64,000 nucleotides of DNA from Dysgonomonas mossii (GCF_004569505.1 NZ_SPPK01000001.1:1178001-1242000); one strand, 5' to 3'. Positions 26,581-36,187 are shown, counted from the stretch's first letter. Made by a program: numbers and translations. Notes: generated by a model from the letters alone, not told the origin.

Positions 26581-27354
26581 ATGGAGAATAGGAAGCCTCT
26601 GATACTGATTACGAATGACGATGGTTATCAGGCTAAAGGTATAGAAGCATTGATAGATAGCGTAAAAGATTTAGGAGATATTATAGTTGTAGCACCCGAT
26701 GGACCTCGTTCGGGAATGTCGAGTGCAATAACATCATTACAGCCATTACGGGTATATTTGATAAGTGAAAGCCAGAATATCAAAGTCTATGCGACAACAG
26801 GAACTCCTGTGGACTGTGTAAAGTTGGGTATAAGTGAACTGGCTGAACGCAGGCCTGACATTGTTCTTTCGGGTGTAAATCATGGTTCGAATGCAGCGGT
26901 AGCTGTCCTTTATTCGGGAACAATGGGAGCAGCAATAGAAGGAGCGGTATTTAAAATACCATCTATTGGATTTTCGTTGCTTGATCATAGTCACAATGCT
27001 GATTTTACTTACTCAAAAAAATATATTCACTCTATTACCAAGCAAGTATTGGAAGATGGGCTGCCTAGTGGAACATGTTTGAATGTAAATATTCCGAAAG
27101 GAGACGATATAAAAGGAATCCGTGTTTGTCGTCAGACATCCGGACAGTGGGTGAATGAATTTATGCAGTCGAAAGATGGTGCAGATAAAGATATATATTG
27201 GTTGACAGGAAACTTTGAGAATGATGAGCCTAGTGATGAAATGACGGATGAATGGGCTTTGGCTAACAGGTATGTTTCAGTTGTGCCGGTGAAGGTGGAT
27301 ATGACAAATCATGATCTTATTGCCTCAATAAAGTCTTGGGAAGCCATTCTTTAA
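26581..27354 (+). CDS. surE: 5'/3'-nucleotidase SurE
   Basis: This 257-residue metal-dependent nucleotidase opens with ILITNDDGYQAKGI, where the Asp pair binds the divalent metal. VVAPDGPRSGMSSAIT and SGVNHGSNA complete the SurE active site. It dephosphorylates nucleoside 5'- and 3'-monophosphates in the cytoplasm, a stress-survival function in other bacteria. It lies 26 nt before lpxB on the same strand and presumably shares a transcript. Length is normal for the family. Confidence 0.96.
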   Translation: MENRKPLILITNDDGYQAKGIEALIDSVKDLGDIIVVAPDGPRSGMSSAITSLQPLRVYLISESQNIKVYATTGTPVDCVKLGISELAERRPDIVLSGVNHGSNAAVAVLYSGTMGAAIEGAVFKIPSIGFSLLDHSHNADFTYSKKYIHSITKQVLEDGLPSGTCLNVNIPKGDDIKGIRVCRQTSGQWVNEFMQSKDGADKDIYWLTGNFENDEPSDEMTDEWALANRYVSVVPVKVDMTNHDLIASIKSWEAIL

Positions 27355-27380
27355 TTCTCTATCGATAAAATTACAATACA

Positions 27381-28523
27381 ATGAAATATTTTTTGGTGGC
27401 AGGAGAAGCTTCGGGAGATTTGCATGGGTCTAACTTGATGGCAGCTCTCAAGGCGCAGGATGCAGAAGCTGAATTTTGCTTTCTGGGAGGGGATCTCATG
27501 TTGGCTCAGGGAGGACGACTCGTAAAACATTATCGCGAAATGGCTTTTATGGGATTTATTCCTGTACTTCTCAATCTGAGGACTATTCTTCGTAATATGA
27601 AGATGTGTCAAAAGGAGATTATGGCGTTTAATCCCGATGTGTTGATATTGATCGATTATCCCGGATTTAATCTGAAAGTTGCCAAATATATTAAAACGCA
27701 TACCAACATTCCTGTATATTATTATATCTCCCCAAAAGTATGGGCTTGGAAAGAATATAGAGTGAAATCGTTTAAGAAATATGTTGACGAAATGCTTTCT
27801 ATTCTTCCTTTTGAAGTCGATTTCTATAAGAAGCATGACTATCGTATCGATTATGTGGGGAATCCTGTGGTCGATGCTGTAGCCAATTTTAGAGAAGAGA
27901 ATAAGAATGACGTTAAAGATAAGTTTATAGCGGAAAACGACTTAGATAATAAACCTATTGTAGCATTACTTGCCGGTAGCCGCCAACAAGAAATAAAAGA
28001 TAATCTGCCCGCTATGCTCGAGGCAATTGAAGGCTTTAAAGATTATCAAGCTGTGATAGCCGGAGCACCCGGTATAGATCCTGATTATTACAAAGAATAT
28101 ATAGGTCGTAATTCTTGTAAAATTGTATTTGGTCAAACTTACAGACTTTTGCAGTATGCTGATGTGGCATTGGTGACATCCGGCACGGCTACATTAGAAA
28201 CTGCTTTATTCAAAGTTCTGCAAGTTGTCTGTTACAAAACGCCTATTCCTCATGTGGTTTATTGGGCATTCAAGAATATACTTCATACAAAATATATTTC
28301 GTTAGTAAATCTGATAGCCGATAGGGTAGTGGTACAAGAGCTTTTTGCCAAATTTTTCTCTGTAGATACAATTAGGGAGGAAGTTAATAAGCTTTTGAAT
28401 GACAACACCTATCGTGAAACGATGTTAGCCGACTATGATGAAGTTATAAGAATATTGGGTGAGTCTGGAGCGTCGCAAAGAGCTGCAGATATTATTATAC
28501 AAAAACTAAAGAGAGGAAAATAA
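27381..28523 (+). CDS. lpxB: Lipid-A-disaccharide synthase LpxB
   Basis: This 380-residue GT19 enzyme condenses UDP-2,3-diacylglucosamine with lipid X to give the lipid A disaccharide. AGEASGDLHG at the N-terminus, FMGFIPVL, DYPGFNLKVAKY, YISPKVWAWKE, YVGNPVVDAV, LAGSRQQEI and the TSGTATLETA donor-binding block are all present in order. It is a peripheral inner-membrane protein. The stop codon lies in the loop of a perfect hairpin that also serves as terminator. Confidence 0.97.
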   Translation: MKYFLVAGEASGDLHGSNLMAALKAQDAEAEFCFLGGDLMLAQGGRLVKHYREMAFMGFIPVLLNLRTILRNMKMCQKEIMAFNPDVLILIDYPGFNLKVAKYIKTHTNIPVYYYISPKVWAWKEYRVKSFKKYVDEMLSILPFEVDFYKKHDYRIDYVGNPVVDAVANFREENKNDVKDKFIAENDLDNKPIVALLAGSRQQEIKDNLPAMLEAIEGFKDYQAVIAGAPGIDPDYYKEYIGRNSCKIVFGQTYRLLQYADVALVTSGTATLETALFKVLQVVCYKTPIPHVVYWAFKNILHTKYISLVNLIADRVVVQELFAKFFSVDTIREEVNKLLNDNTYRETMLADYDEVIRILGESGASQRAADIIIQKLKRGK

Positions 28524-28534
28524 TTCCTCTCTTT
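28508..28534. terminator. Hairpin terminator overlapping the lpxB stop
   Basis: An 11-bp perfect stem (28508-28518 / 28524-28534) encloses AATAA; the lpxB TAA lies at 28521-28523. It stands between convergent lpxB and the hydrolase gene, and T-rich sequence follows on each strand. Confidence 0.7.
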
Positions 28535-28540
28535 CGCTTT

Positions 28541-29503
28541 CTAATTTTTTATAAAGTTTATTATAACTTTTCCTATTTCTTTGTTTAGCGGAATATTTTT
28601 GTTGCTGTATGTTGGCGTTTGTTCTGCCATGTCGCTACTTTTGCAGTCTTTCAATACATGGTTCATATTCTCTATAACAACCTTTTTTGCTTTAGGATTT
28701 GCTACAGATAGTAGGTTTGCCTGCTCTGTGGGTACTTGTATGTCTGTTGTTCCTTGTATAATTAAAGTTGGAATGGTAAGTTTTGCTATCTCTTCCTGAG
28801 GATTATATTTCATTACTGATATCATATATGGTTGTACGCTTGGGCGAAATAGTGCATTGAGTGTTGGAGGAACATTCGAGATAGTTTCACCTTGTTTCAA
28901 TTTATCTAAATAAGAGAATATCAGATCTTTTGTAGCCTGGGGCTGTCCCGCCAACTGCTTTTCTAATTGTTCTTTGAGTATCACATCAAAAGGTACACCC
29001 ATTCCTGCTATAGAAATGTATTTTGTAACTTTTGGATTGTTTTCTGTGGCAATCATCCCAATCAACGAACCTTCGCTATGCCCTATAATTATTATGTTAG
29101 AAAACCGCTTGTCGTTTGACAATAAATCTATCCACCCTTTTACATCTTCAATATAATTCTCAAATCGGATATCCGATTCCTCTTTCATTGCTGATTTGCT
29201 CGCAGCTATACCTCTTTTGTCGAAGCAGAGTGTAGCTATTCCACTGTAGAATAATTCATCAGACAACATTTTGTATGCATCGTTTTGAGTAAGTTGACTA
29301 TTTCCATTGCGGTCTGTTGGTCCCGAACCTGCTATAATAATTGCTATTGGTACAGGAGTTTTACTATTCGGAACTTTTAATGAGCCAAATATATCCCCTG
29401 TTTCCGTTTTCAATATAATAGGTTCTTCACTTACGATTAATTGTGCTGATATATTTAGGGATAAGAGTAATAATAAAATAAATGATAGTTTTTTGCGATT
29501 CAT
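28541..29503 (-). CDS. Secreted alpha/beta hydrolase
   Basis: This 320-residue protein has a signal peptide (MNRKKLSFILLLLLSLNISAQ), so it is periplasmic or surface-facing. IIAGSGPTDRNG is the oxyanion-hole region, GHSEGSLIG carries the nucleophile Ser, GTTDIQVP the acid Asp and MNHVLK the His, a complete triad. The family includes acyl- and peptidase-like serine hydrolases; substrate is not predictable. It is the last of three genes with the DUF2089 and Yip1 genes (12-nt spacing). Confidence 0.88.
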   Translation of the reverse strand: MNRKKLSFILLLLLSLNISAQLIVSEEPIILKTETGDIFGSLKVPNSKTPVPIAIIIAGSGPTDRNGNSQLTQNDAYKMLSDELFYSGIATLCFDKRGIAASKSAMKEESDIRFENYIEDVKGWIDLLSNDKRFSNIIIIGHSEGSLIGMIATENNPKVTKYISIAGMGVPFDVILKEQLEKQLAGQPQATKDLIFSYLDKLKQGETISNVPPTLNALFRPSVQPYMISVMKYNPQEEIAKLTIPTLIIQGTTDIQVPTEQANLLSVANPKAKKVVIENMNHVLKDCKSSDMAEQTPTYSNKNIPLNKEIGKVIINFIKN

Positions 29504-29515
29504 AGTGGTCTGTTT

Positions 29516-30136
29516 TTAGTGTAAATAAGGTATGGTGATAAAAATAAGTACTTTAATTAATATTTCGGATATGATAAGAGCTGCTGTAAAAGAGATTCCT
29601 CCAATAACTCCTTTTATATTACCCGAAACGGAATAGGCATTGTATTTAAGAACAATGGACCAAGCTAATATTACAACAGACAGTAGAGAGGCTATTACTA
29701 ATATTCCAATATTATCTTTCAGTATAGAAAATATTTCATTTGTATTTACTGCATTTATGTTTCCAAAATCTAAATGAACAGGGGGTATTAAGCCTACTAG
29801 CCCAAACAAGATATGGGGTGCTTGTGATAAAGACATTGTGCCTGCAATATCAATAATACGGACAGAAGATTTGGATACAATGCGGGCCGCAATATAGAAA
29901 ATCACTGTCATAGAAATGAGGGTGATGATCTGATAAACTATGTGGACTGCATAGTGTTGAGGTTGATTTGGTGGCGCATATTGCATCCCGATCACTCCAT
30001 TGAAATGAGTATTTCCCAAATACCCCAAAACCGATAGTAATAACATTACAATTAGCCCAAGTATAAGAGCTTTTGTACCGGCAATGTATTGAAATGGTTT
30101 GAATAACCAGCTTGTCACAGAAGGTTTACTTTTCAT
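29516..30136 (-). CDS. Yip1-family membrane protein
   Basis: This 206-residue protein has about five predicted membrane segments (among them ALILGLIVMLLLSVLGYLG and LLSVVILAWSIVL) and fits the bacterial Yip1/YIP1-domain group of unknown function. The N-terminal SWLFKPFQYI stretch is typical of that group. The start overlaps the DUF2089 gene by 11 nt, so the two are probably made together: a cytosolic sensor-like protein with a membrane partner. Confidence 0.8.
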   Translation of the reverse strand: MKSKPSVTSWLFKPFQYIAGTKALILGLIVMLLLSVLGYLGNTHFNGVIGMQYAPPNQPQHYAVHIVYQIITLISMTVIFYIAARIVSKSSVRIIDIAGTMSLSQAPHILFGLVGLIPPVHLDFGNINAVNTNEIFSILKDNIGILVIASLLSVVILAWSIVLKYNAYSVSGNIKGVIGGISFTAALIISEILIKVLIFITIPYLH

Positions 30137-30389
30137 ATTCTTTTAGTTTATCAATTATATCGTCTAATAAATTTCTCACGGTAGGGTAACTCAATTTTAA
30201 ATCTTTAGCCATCTCTTTTAAACTTCCACTATTTTTCACAAATTTTAGAATAAAGTCTTGATCTTCTACAGACAGACGAGCTAGTATGGGGAGTGCATAG
30301 AGACCGTGCACCTCTGTTGCACAGTTTTCACAAACAAGGCTTTTGACTTTTAATTGTGTTTTACAACTTGGACAATTACATGGTAACAT
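30126..30389 (-). CDS. DUF2089 zinc-ribbon/HTH protein
   Basis: The 87-residue product has two Cys pairs (CPSC near residue 6 and CENC near residue 20), forming a zinc ribbon. A helical segment (LSVEDQDFILKFVKNSGSL) and a LSYPTVRNLLDDII helix-turn-helix-like end follow. This fits DUF2089, a family proposed to bind DNA. It heads a three-gene unit with the Yip1 protein and the hydrolase, with a -7 element just upstream. It is probably the regulator of its own operon, but this is inferred from position. Confidence 0.85.
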   Translation of the reverse strand: MLPCNCPSCKTQLKVKSLVCENCATEVHGLYALPILARLSVEDQDFILKFVKNSGSLKEMAKDLKLSYPTVRNLLDDIIDKLKEYEK

Positions 30390-30408
30390 ATTTACTGCAT
30401 TTTTTTTA

Positions 30409-30416
30409 CAAACATA
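30409..30416 (-). promoter_or_regulatory. -7 element (TATGTTTG) of the DUF2089 operon
   Basis: TATGTTTG on the minus strand lies about 20 nt before the ATG at 30389, implying a very short leader. Confidence 0.45.
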
Positions 30417-30546
30417 ATGTTTTATTTAGTAATATTAAATATATATTTAATAAAATTTATTTTTATTTTAATTTTATGTTCGCTGTATTGTTTTTAGAGT
30501 TTCTAAATAAGAGTTTTAATAATGATAAAAGAATTGCTAAACTCAT

Positions 30547-30554
30547 TATATTTG
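30547..30554 (+). promoter_or_regulatory. -7 element (TATATTTG) of the GT4 gene
   Basis: TATATTTG matches the consensus and ends 18 nt before the ATG at 30573, so the transcript leader would be only about a dozen nucleotides. Confidence 0.45.
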
Positions 30555-30572
30555 TGAAGAAAAGATGAAGAA

Positions 30573-31646
30573 ATGAAGAACAATATAAAAATTAATTTTA
30601 TTCTACCATTCAAGCCTCGTCGCCCTGCAGGTGGATTTCGTGTTATGTACGAATATGCAAATCGATTGGCTTACATGGGGTATCAAGTTCATCTAACATT
30701 TCCTATCAAAACAAAGTATATGAAGTATCGTTTACCATACTTCGTACGCTGTCTTTTATCTAAAATTGAACGATTTGATAGAAATAAATGGTTCGAGTTT
30801 GATCCGGATATTACGATGTCTTATGTAAAAGAAGTAAAGGACAAATATGTGGTTGATGCAGATATTGTTATTGCTACTTGGTGGTCTACCGTATTGGATA
30901 TGGGAACACTATCTCCTCAAAAAGGTAAAAAAATCAACCTTATACAAGGCTATGAAAATTGGGAAGGACATGAAGATTTACTTTACTCTTCGTATAACTT
31001 GAAAGATACGGTTAATATCGTTGTTGCTTCTTATTTAAAAAAGATAGTAGCCAAGCATACCAATAATAGAGTAGAATTGATTGAAAATGGAGTTGACAAC
31101 AATGTATATTACATTAAGGAAAGAATAGAGAATAGAGAGATTGCAACCGTTGCTATGATGTATTCTGTTCAAGAAATAAAAGGTTCTAAATATGGGTTAG
31201 AAGCACTACATCTTGTAAAAGAGCAGATTCCCGAGCTTAAAGTTGATTTATTCGGCATTTATCCCTCACCTGAAGATTTGCCCGACTGGATTCATTATCA
31301 TAGAGATCCGGATGATTTGTGTGCAATCTATAATCGTAACTCTATATTTATATCCAATAGCTTTACTGAGGGGTTTGGCCTGGTATCTGTAGAGTCTATG
31401 TTTTGTGGATGTGCTCTTATATGCACCAATATAGAAGGGCATAAAGAATATGCGGTTGAAGGAGAAACGGCATTGTTGGTAGAACCTGGTGATGCGAAAA
31501 ATATGGCTGATAAAATTTGCTATTTGATTAAGGATAATGAATATCGTATAGACTTGGCTAAGAGAGGACATGAATATGTGCTTCGTTTTAGTTGGGATAA
31601 TGCTATAGGAAAAATGGGAACCATTATTAGAGGTATGTTATACTAA
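30573..31646 (+). CDS. GT4 glycosyltransferase
   Basis: This 357-residue GT-B enzyme starts with FILPFKPRRPAGGFRVMYEYA. The donor-binding region includes ENGVDNNVYY, and the EX7E motif lies in TEGFGLVSVESMFCGCALI. It is separated from the wza operon by 395 nt and has its own promoter, so it may act on a different glycan or be regulated separately. It is a retaining transferase by family; donor and acceptor are unknown. Confidence 0.88.
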   Translation: MKNNIKINFILPFKPRRPAGGFRVMYEYANRLAYMGYQVHLTFPIKTKYMKYRLPYFVRCLLSKIERFDRNKWFEFDPDITMSYVKEVKDKYVVDADIVIATWWSTVLDMGTLSPQKGKKINLIQGYENWEGHEDLLYSSYNLKDTVNIVVASYLKKIVAKHTNNRVELIENGVDNNVYYIKERIENREIATVAMMYSVQEIKGSKYGLEALHLVKEQIPELKVDLFGIYPSPEDLPDWIHYHRDPDDLCAIYNRNSIFISNSFTEGFGLVSVESMFCGCALICTNIEGHKEYAVEGETALLVEPGDAKNMADKICYLIKDNEYRIDLAKRGHEYVLRFSWDNAIGKMGTIIRGMLY

Positions 31647-32041
31647 AATTTTAATAGTGAGTGATTAAAGTGAATAAATGTTGCTTTTCTCATGGTTTGA
31701 GTCTTAAATCCTTTATTATGATCGTGGATATTGATATTGTTAAAGTTGTGTAAATAAAGGTTAATTTGATAAGCCTTTTAAACGATCTGTTTTCTTTTTT
31801 GTGAAATTTTACAGCATTTTTTGGATTAATACCCGAATTCTTAAATCCTAGACACCATAACACTTTCAAGATTTTTTTTTAGTCTGATATCTTCTTTTTT
31901 TTAGGCTTTTTCCTTTTTGTTTATTTAATGTTGATTCCATTTCTTAAAAAAGTTATTATTTTTTCTTTAGTCAAAAAAGATAAAAAATAAATTATCTTTG
32001 GCAGGAAATCTCTTTTATAAAACATTATTTATTTTAACACA
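31647..32041 (+). other. 395-nt A+T-rich leader region before the capsule operon
   Basis: No reading frame is supported. The sequence has several long T runs (31860-31960 especially) and one TATCTTTG -7 element at 31993-32000. I saw no hairpin strong enough for a terminator and no recombinase inversion repeats of the type that control Bacteroides capsule promoters. Confidence 0.4.
31993..32000 (+). promoter_or_regulatory. -7 element (TATCTTTG) of the wza-wzc capsule operon
   Basis: An exact TAnnTTTG match 41 nt before the wza ATG. It is the only clear promoter before the 14-kb run of co-oriented genes. Confidence 0.6.
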
Positions 32042-32872
32042 ATGAAACCAAAAAGGAGTTTGCGCAGAATTCTTCACTCATTAATAGTTTCTTTTTTAGT
32101 TATTTTTTTAGGTTCGTGTACGGGTTATAAACAGTTGCCTTATTTAAAGAACGCAGAAACAGTTTCACCTGAAGTTTTATCAAGTATGGCTGCTATTCAT
32201 GAAGCGAAAATTATGCCTAATGATATAATTACCATTACTGTCAATTCTAATATACCTGGTGCTGCAACAGATTTCAACCTACCGATGGTACCTACTAATT
32301 TAACCTCACCAATACAGACAACGGTAGTATATGCCAATACAACCGGTAGTTTACAAAACTATTTAGTAGATAAAGATGGGAAAATAAATTTTCCAATATT
32401 AGGAGAATTAAGTATAGGAGGGATGACGTCTAAGGAGGCTCAAAATTACATTGTATCGTTAATTTATCCACGGTATATAGCTGAAAAACCGGTTGTAAAT
32501 GTTCGATTCGTAAATTTTGGGGTATCTGTTCTTGGCGAAGTTGCGCGCCCCGGAGTATATACTACACCTAATGGTCAAATGACAATTTTAGATGCTTTGG
32601 CTGCAGCCGGAGATATGACAATATACGGACGTAGAGATAATGTATTGTTGCTCAGAATACAAGAAAATGGAGAGATTGCGATGCATCGAATTGATATGCA
32701 AGATAAGAGCTTAGTGCTTAATAAAGATCTCTTTTATTTACAACAAAATGACAAGTTATATGTTGAAACTAATAAAGCAAAAGGAAATAATTCTCGATTT
32801 GGAACCTTTGAATCGATTAGTTTATCCGCATTATCAATCGTAATCTCAGTAATTGCTATCATAACCCGCTAA
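32042..32872 (+). CDS. wza: Polysaccharide export outer-membrane lipoprotein (Wza family)
   Basis: The 276-residue product has a lipoprotein signal peptide ending in FLGSC (lipidated Cys). The Poly_export/PES domain follows (IMPNDIITITV and VDKDGKINFPILGEL), then a SLBB domain (VSVLGEVARPGVYT), and a C-terminal hydrophobic segment (LSALSIVISVIAIIT) that would form the membrane-spanning helix of the octameric channel. It is shorter than E. coli Wza but typical of Bacteroidota. It pairs with wzc 5 nt downstream. Confidence 0.94.
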   Translation: MKPKRSLRRILHSLIVSFLVIFLGSCTGYKQLPYLKNAETVSPEVLSSMAAIHEAKIMPNDIITITVNSNIPGAATDFNLPMVPTNLTSPIQTTVVYANTTGSLQNYLVDKDGKINFPILGELSIGGMTSKEAQNYIVSLIYPRYIAEKPVVNVRFVNFGVSVLGEVARPGVYTTPNGQMTILDALAAAGDMTIYGRRDNVLLLRIQENGEIAMHRIDMQDKSLVLNKDLFYLQQNDKLYVETNKAKGNNSRFGTFESISLSALSIVISVIAIITR

Positions 32873-32877
32873 ATTAA

Positions 32878-35220
32878 ATGGAAACCAATAAAAACTGGAA
32901 AGATACAAGTGCTTCAACTTCTGTAACTGATATCATATTTGATTATTTACGCTACTGGAAATGGTTTATTCTATCAGTAGCTGTGTTTTTGATTATTGGA
33001 GTCACAATCATTCTTGTTACCCAAAAGCAGTATAAATCTTCACTTTCTATATTGCTCAACGAGGATAAAGGAACAAGTAAAGGAAATGCAGCAGCAGAGT
33101 TTGATTTAGAGGCTCTCGGTTTGCTTTCTACAACAAACAATATAGAAAACGAAGTTGCAATTTTATCTTCTCCCGATTTGATGCGTTCTGTTGTAGATAC
33201 ATTGAATTTGCAAACTGTATATTATATAACTCAGAGACTTAGGAAAGTTGAGCTATACAATCAAACGCCTTTTCATGTCACTTTAGAACCTGTAGATAAA
33301 AAAGGAATAGGAAATATTCAATTCTATATACAGAAAAATGAAACAGAATATGAAATCAGCGGTACATATGAAGATCTATTTGCTTCAGAAGAGAAAAAAA
33401 TAAATGAGAAATATGAATCTCTTCCGAACGAAATAAAGTTAGACGATGCGGCTATAAAAATTGAATTAACAGGTAAAACGCTAACGGAACATGAAAAATA
33501 CTATGTTCAGGTAAATGATATATACTCTACTGTTTCTTCTCTAAATGACGCGTTATCAGTTTCGCCAACAAGTAAAACGTCTTCGGTCCTTAATATAGGG
33601 CTGATTGGCAATAATACTGCCAAGGGTGCTGCCATTCTTCGAGAACTTGTGAAGCAGTATAATGAAATGAACGTAAACATAAAGAATGAGATAGCATACA
33701 ATACTGCAATCTTTATCAATGATAGATTGAAAGAAATATCTGTAGAACTAGGAGATGCAGAAGAGAATGTTGTTGATTTTAAACAAAAGAACCAAATAAC
33801 AGATCTGAGTACGGAAGCACAACTATTTGTACAACAAACGGGGCAAAATGAACAAAAATTACTGGAGGTAGAAACCCAGCTCAATGTGATCTCTTTAATA
33901 GAGCGTTTTGTGCAAAATCCTGCAAATAAATTTTCAGTGATACCTAACATTGGAATTGCTGATCTCGGTTTGGCTCAAATAATAAATGATTACAACAATA
34001 AGCTACTTGTTTCAGAAGTTCAGTTAAAAGGACTGGGTGAAGAAAACCCTACGCGTATAAGACTAACTGATGATATAAACAATATGCGTAGTAGCATATC
34101 CAACTCTCTAAAAAATGTCAAGCAGACTTACAATATTTCAAAACAAGATTTATTGAAGCAATCATCTTCTACAAAATCTAGAGTATTGTCAGTTCCTCAA
34201 CAGGAAAGAGGACTCATCGAAAAAGTAAGGGAGCAACGGATTAAAGAGAATTTGTTTTTATTCCTAATGCAAAAGCGTGAAGAGACTAATTTGTCTATTG
34301 CTTCAACCGCGAATAAGGCACGTACAATAGTTTCTCCACAGGAAGATATTCTTCCGATAGCACCTAAGTCCAATATTATTCTTCTTTCGGTATTAATACT
34401 CGGTTTTTTATGTCCGATTGTAATTATCTATTTAATCAACCTATTCAAAGTTCAGATAAGAAGTAGAAGTGAACTTGAAAGATTATCGGAAGTACCTATT
34501 ATCGGACAGATAGGGAAAAATGAGGTTAAGGATCAGGTCGTAATCAGGTCAAATCAAAGCTCTGGTATAGCTGAAATGTTCCGGTCATTAAGAAATAATT
34601 TAAATTTTATACTTAAGCATAAGTCAAATCAAACAATATTAGTGACCTCTACTGCTTCCGGTGAAGGAAAAACTTTTATAAGCGTCAACTTGTCGATGAG
34701 CTTTGCTCTATCCGGAAAAAAAGTTTTAATCGTCGGTGGGGACATAAGGAATCCGAAACTCAGAAATTATATTCAAGTATCAAGAAACAAAGGTTTGAGT
34801 GATTATCTAGTTAGTGATGATTCTTGGCGAAACTATGTTAATGATTCGGGGCTAAATGATAACTTGAAAGTGATGGTGGCCGGAACTATTCCACCTAATC
34901 CGAATGAGTTATTAATGGAACCACGCTTAAAAGAATTTATGCTCGAAGCAAGAGAAGAGTTTGATTTTGTAATATTTGATACTGCTCCGGTAGGATTAGT
35001 CTCGGATACATATCTAATTGATGAGTATGTTGATGTTACATTGTACATCGTTAGAGAAAATGTAACACCTAGAGCTGCTGTAGACTTCATGAATATGCAA
35101 AAAGGTGAAGGTAAATTAATAAATATGTATCTGGTGCTCAATGATTCATATTTAGATAGTAGTTACAGATATGGATATGGAAAAGAATATGGATATGATT
35201 CAAAATCAAAAACTCGATAA
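32878..35220 (+). CDS. wzc: Polysaccharide co-polymerase and tyrosine autokinase (Wzc)
   Basis: This 780-residue protein has a Wzz domain between two membrane segments (FILSVAVFLIIGVTIIL near the N-terminus and ILLSVLILGFLCPIVIIYL near residue 500), with a coiled-coil periplasmic region between. The cytoplasmic BY-kinase follows: Walker A TASGEGKT, Walker A' VLIVGGDIRNP and Walker B DFVIFDTAP. It ends in a cluster of six Tyr within about 17 residues, the phosphorylation tail. It controls capsule chain length and export with Wza. The tail-coding DNA overlaps the next gene by up to 50 nt. Confidence 0.95.
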   Translation: METNKNWKDTSASTSVTDIIFDYLRYWKWFILSVAVFLIIGVTIILVTQKQYKSSLSILLNEDKGTSKGNAAAEFDLEALGLLSTTNNIENEVAILSSPDLMRSVVDTLNLQTVYYITQRLRKVELYNQTPFHVTLEPVDKKGIGNIQFYIQKNETEYEISGTYEDLFASEEKKINEKYESLPNEIKLDDAAIKIELTGKTLTEHEKYYVQVNDIYSTVSSLNDALSVSPTSKTSSVLNIGLIGNNTAKGAAILRELVKQYNEMNVNIKNEIAYNTAIFINDRLKEISVELGDAEENVVDFKQKNQITDLSTEAQLFVQQTGQNEQKLLEVETQLNVISLIERFVQNPANKFSVIPNIGIADLGLAQIINDYNNKLLVSEVQLKGLGEENPTRIRLTDDINNMRSSISNSLKNVKQTYNISKQDLLKQSSSTKSRVLSVPQQERGLIEKVREQRIKENLFLFLMQKREETNLSIASTANKARTIVSPQEDILPIAPKSNIILLSVLILGFLCPIVIIYLINLFKVQIRSRSELERLSEVPIIGQIGKNEVKDQVVIRSNQSSGIAEMFRSLRNNLNFILKHKSNQTILVTSTASGEGKTFISVNLSMSFALSGKKVLIVGGDIRNPKLRNYIQVSRNKGLSDYLVSDDSWRNYVNDSGLNDNLKVMVAGTIPPNPNELLMEPRLKEFMLEAREEFDFVIFDTAPVGLVSDTYLIDEYVDVTLYIVRENVTPRAAVDFMNMQKGEGKLINMYLVLNDSYLDSSYRYGYGKEYGYDSKSKTR

Positions 35221-36187
35221 TTCAAGAATTCTTATTACCGGAGGAGCCGGCTTTATAGGTTCTAACCTTTGCGAAGAGTTATTAAAGTACAACTGTGAGG
35301 TTATCTGTTTTGATAATTTTTCTACAGGTAAAATGGAAAATATACTTCCATTCTTTGATAAAAAAAACTTTCGGTTAATAGTAGGGGACATTCGCAATTA
35401 TGATGATTGTTTAAATGCTATAAAAGGCATTGATTACGTTCTTCATGAAGCGGCTTTAGGCTCTGTTCCCCGTTCTATAAAAGATCCGATAACAAGTAAC
35501 GAAGTGAATGTTTCGGGCTTCTTAAATATGCTATTCGCCGCAAAAGAAGTTGGCGTTAAGCGGTTTATTTATGCTGCAAGTTCTTCTACTTACGGAGATT
35601 CTGTCTCGTTGCCCAAAGTAGAAGACGTTATAGGCAAACCCTTATCTCCATACGCAATAACTAAGTATGTTAATGAGCTTTATGCTGATGTGTTTTCACG
35701 TACATACGGAATTGAATGTATTGGGCTAAGATATTTTAATGTGTTTGGAAAGCGTCAAGATACCAATGGAGCATATGCTGCTGTTATACCGTTATTCGTT
35801 AAGAAGTTAATCAATCACGAATCGCCTGTAATTAATGGGGATGGTGAGTATTCAAGGGATTTCACTTATATAAAGAATGTGATACAGATGAACTTGCTGG
35901 CTTTGACGACATCTAATCCTTCAGCATTAAATACAATATATAATACAGCTTTTGGAGAAAGAACAACTCTAAATCAATTGATAAAATATCTAAAAGAATA
36001 TCTGAGTGAGTATGATCCTCAGATTGCAATGGTGGATATTACACATGGCCCAAATAGAGTTGGAGATATCCCGCATTCATTAGCAAGTATAGATAAAGCA
36101 AAAGCTTTGTTAGATTACAATCCGAAATATAGTATGAAAGAAGGATTGAAAGAGGCTGTAGAATGGTATTGGAGTAATTTAAAATAA
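35171..36187 (+). CDS. UDP-HexNAc 4-epimerase (WbpP/TviC-like SDR)
   Basis: This 338-residue extended SDR enzyme has the Rossmann motif GGAGFIGSN near residue 20, SSSTYG, and the SPYAITK active-site YxxxK. The [21 protein letters not shown] block is typical of WbpP/TviC/Gne-type epimerases that interconvert UDP-GlcNAc and UDP-GalNAc or their uronates. The start lies within the end of wzc; in-frame ATGs at 35171, 35177, 35189 and 35195 are all possible, and the last leaves the smallest overlap. With the next gene it would supply UDP-GalNAcA. Confidence 0.9.
   Translation: MDMEKNMDMIQNQKLDNSRILITGGAGFIGSNLCEELLKYNCEVICFDNFSTGKMENILPFFDKKNFRLIVGDIRNYDDCLNAIKGIDYVLHEAALGSVPRSIKDPITSNEVNVSGFLNMLFAAKEVGVKRFIYAASSSTYGDSVSLPKVEDVIGKPLSPYAITKYVNELYADVFSRTYGIECIGLRYFNVFGKRQDTNGAYAAVIPLFVKKLINHESPVINGDGEYSRDFTYIKNVIQMNLLALTTSNPSALNTIYNTAFGERTTLNQLIKYLKEYLSEYDPQIAMVDITHGPNRVGDIPHSLASIDKAKALLDYNPKYSMKEGLKEAVEWYWSNLK

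Noticed and set aside
27351..27836. A 161-codon open frame on the minus strand over the start of lpxB
   Set aside because: It runs across lpxB, which is strongly supported by motifs, and its translation has no signal of a real protein.
30390..30568. A 70-codon A+T-rich open frame upstream of the GT4 gene
   Set aside because: It is almost entirely Phe, Leu, Ile and Asn, partly overlaps DUF2089 on the other strand and contains two promoter elements; it looks like random A+T-rich sequence.
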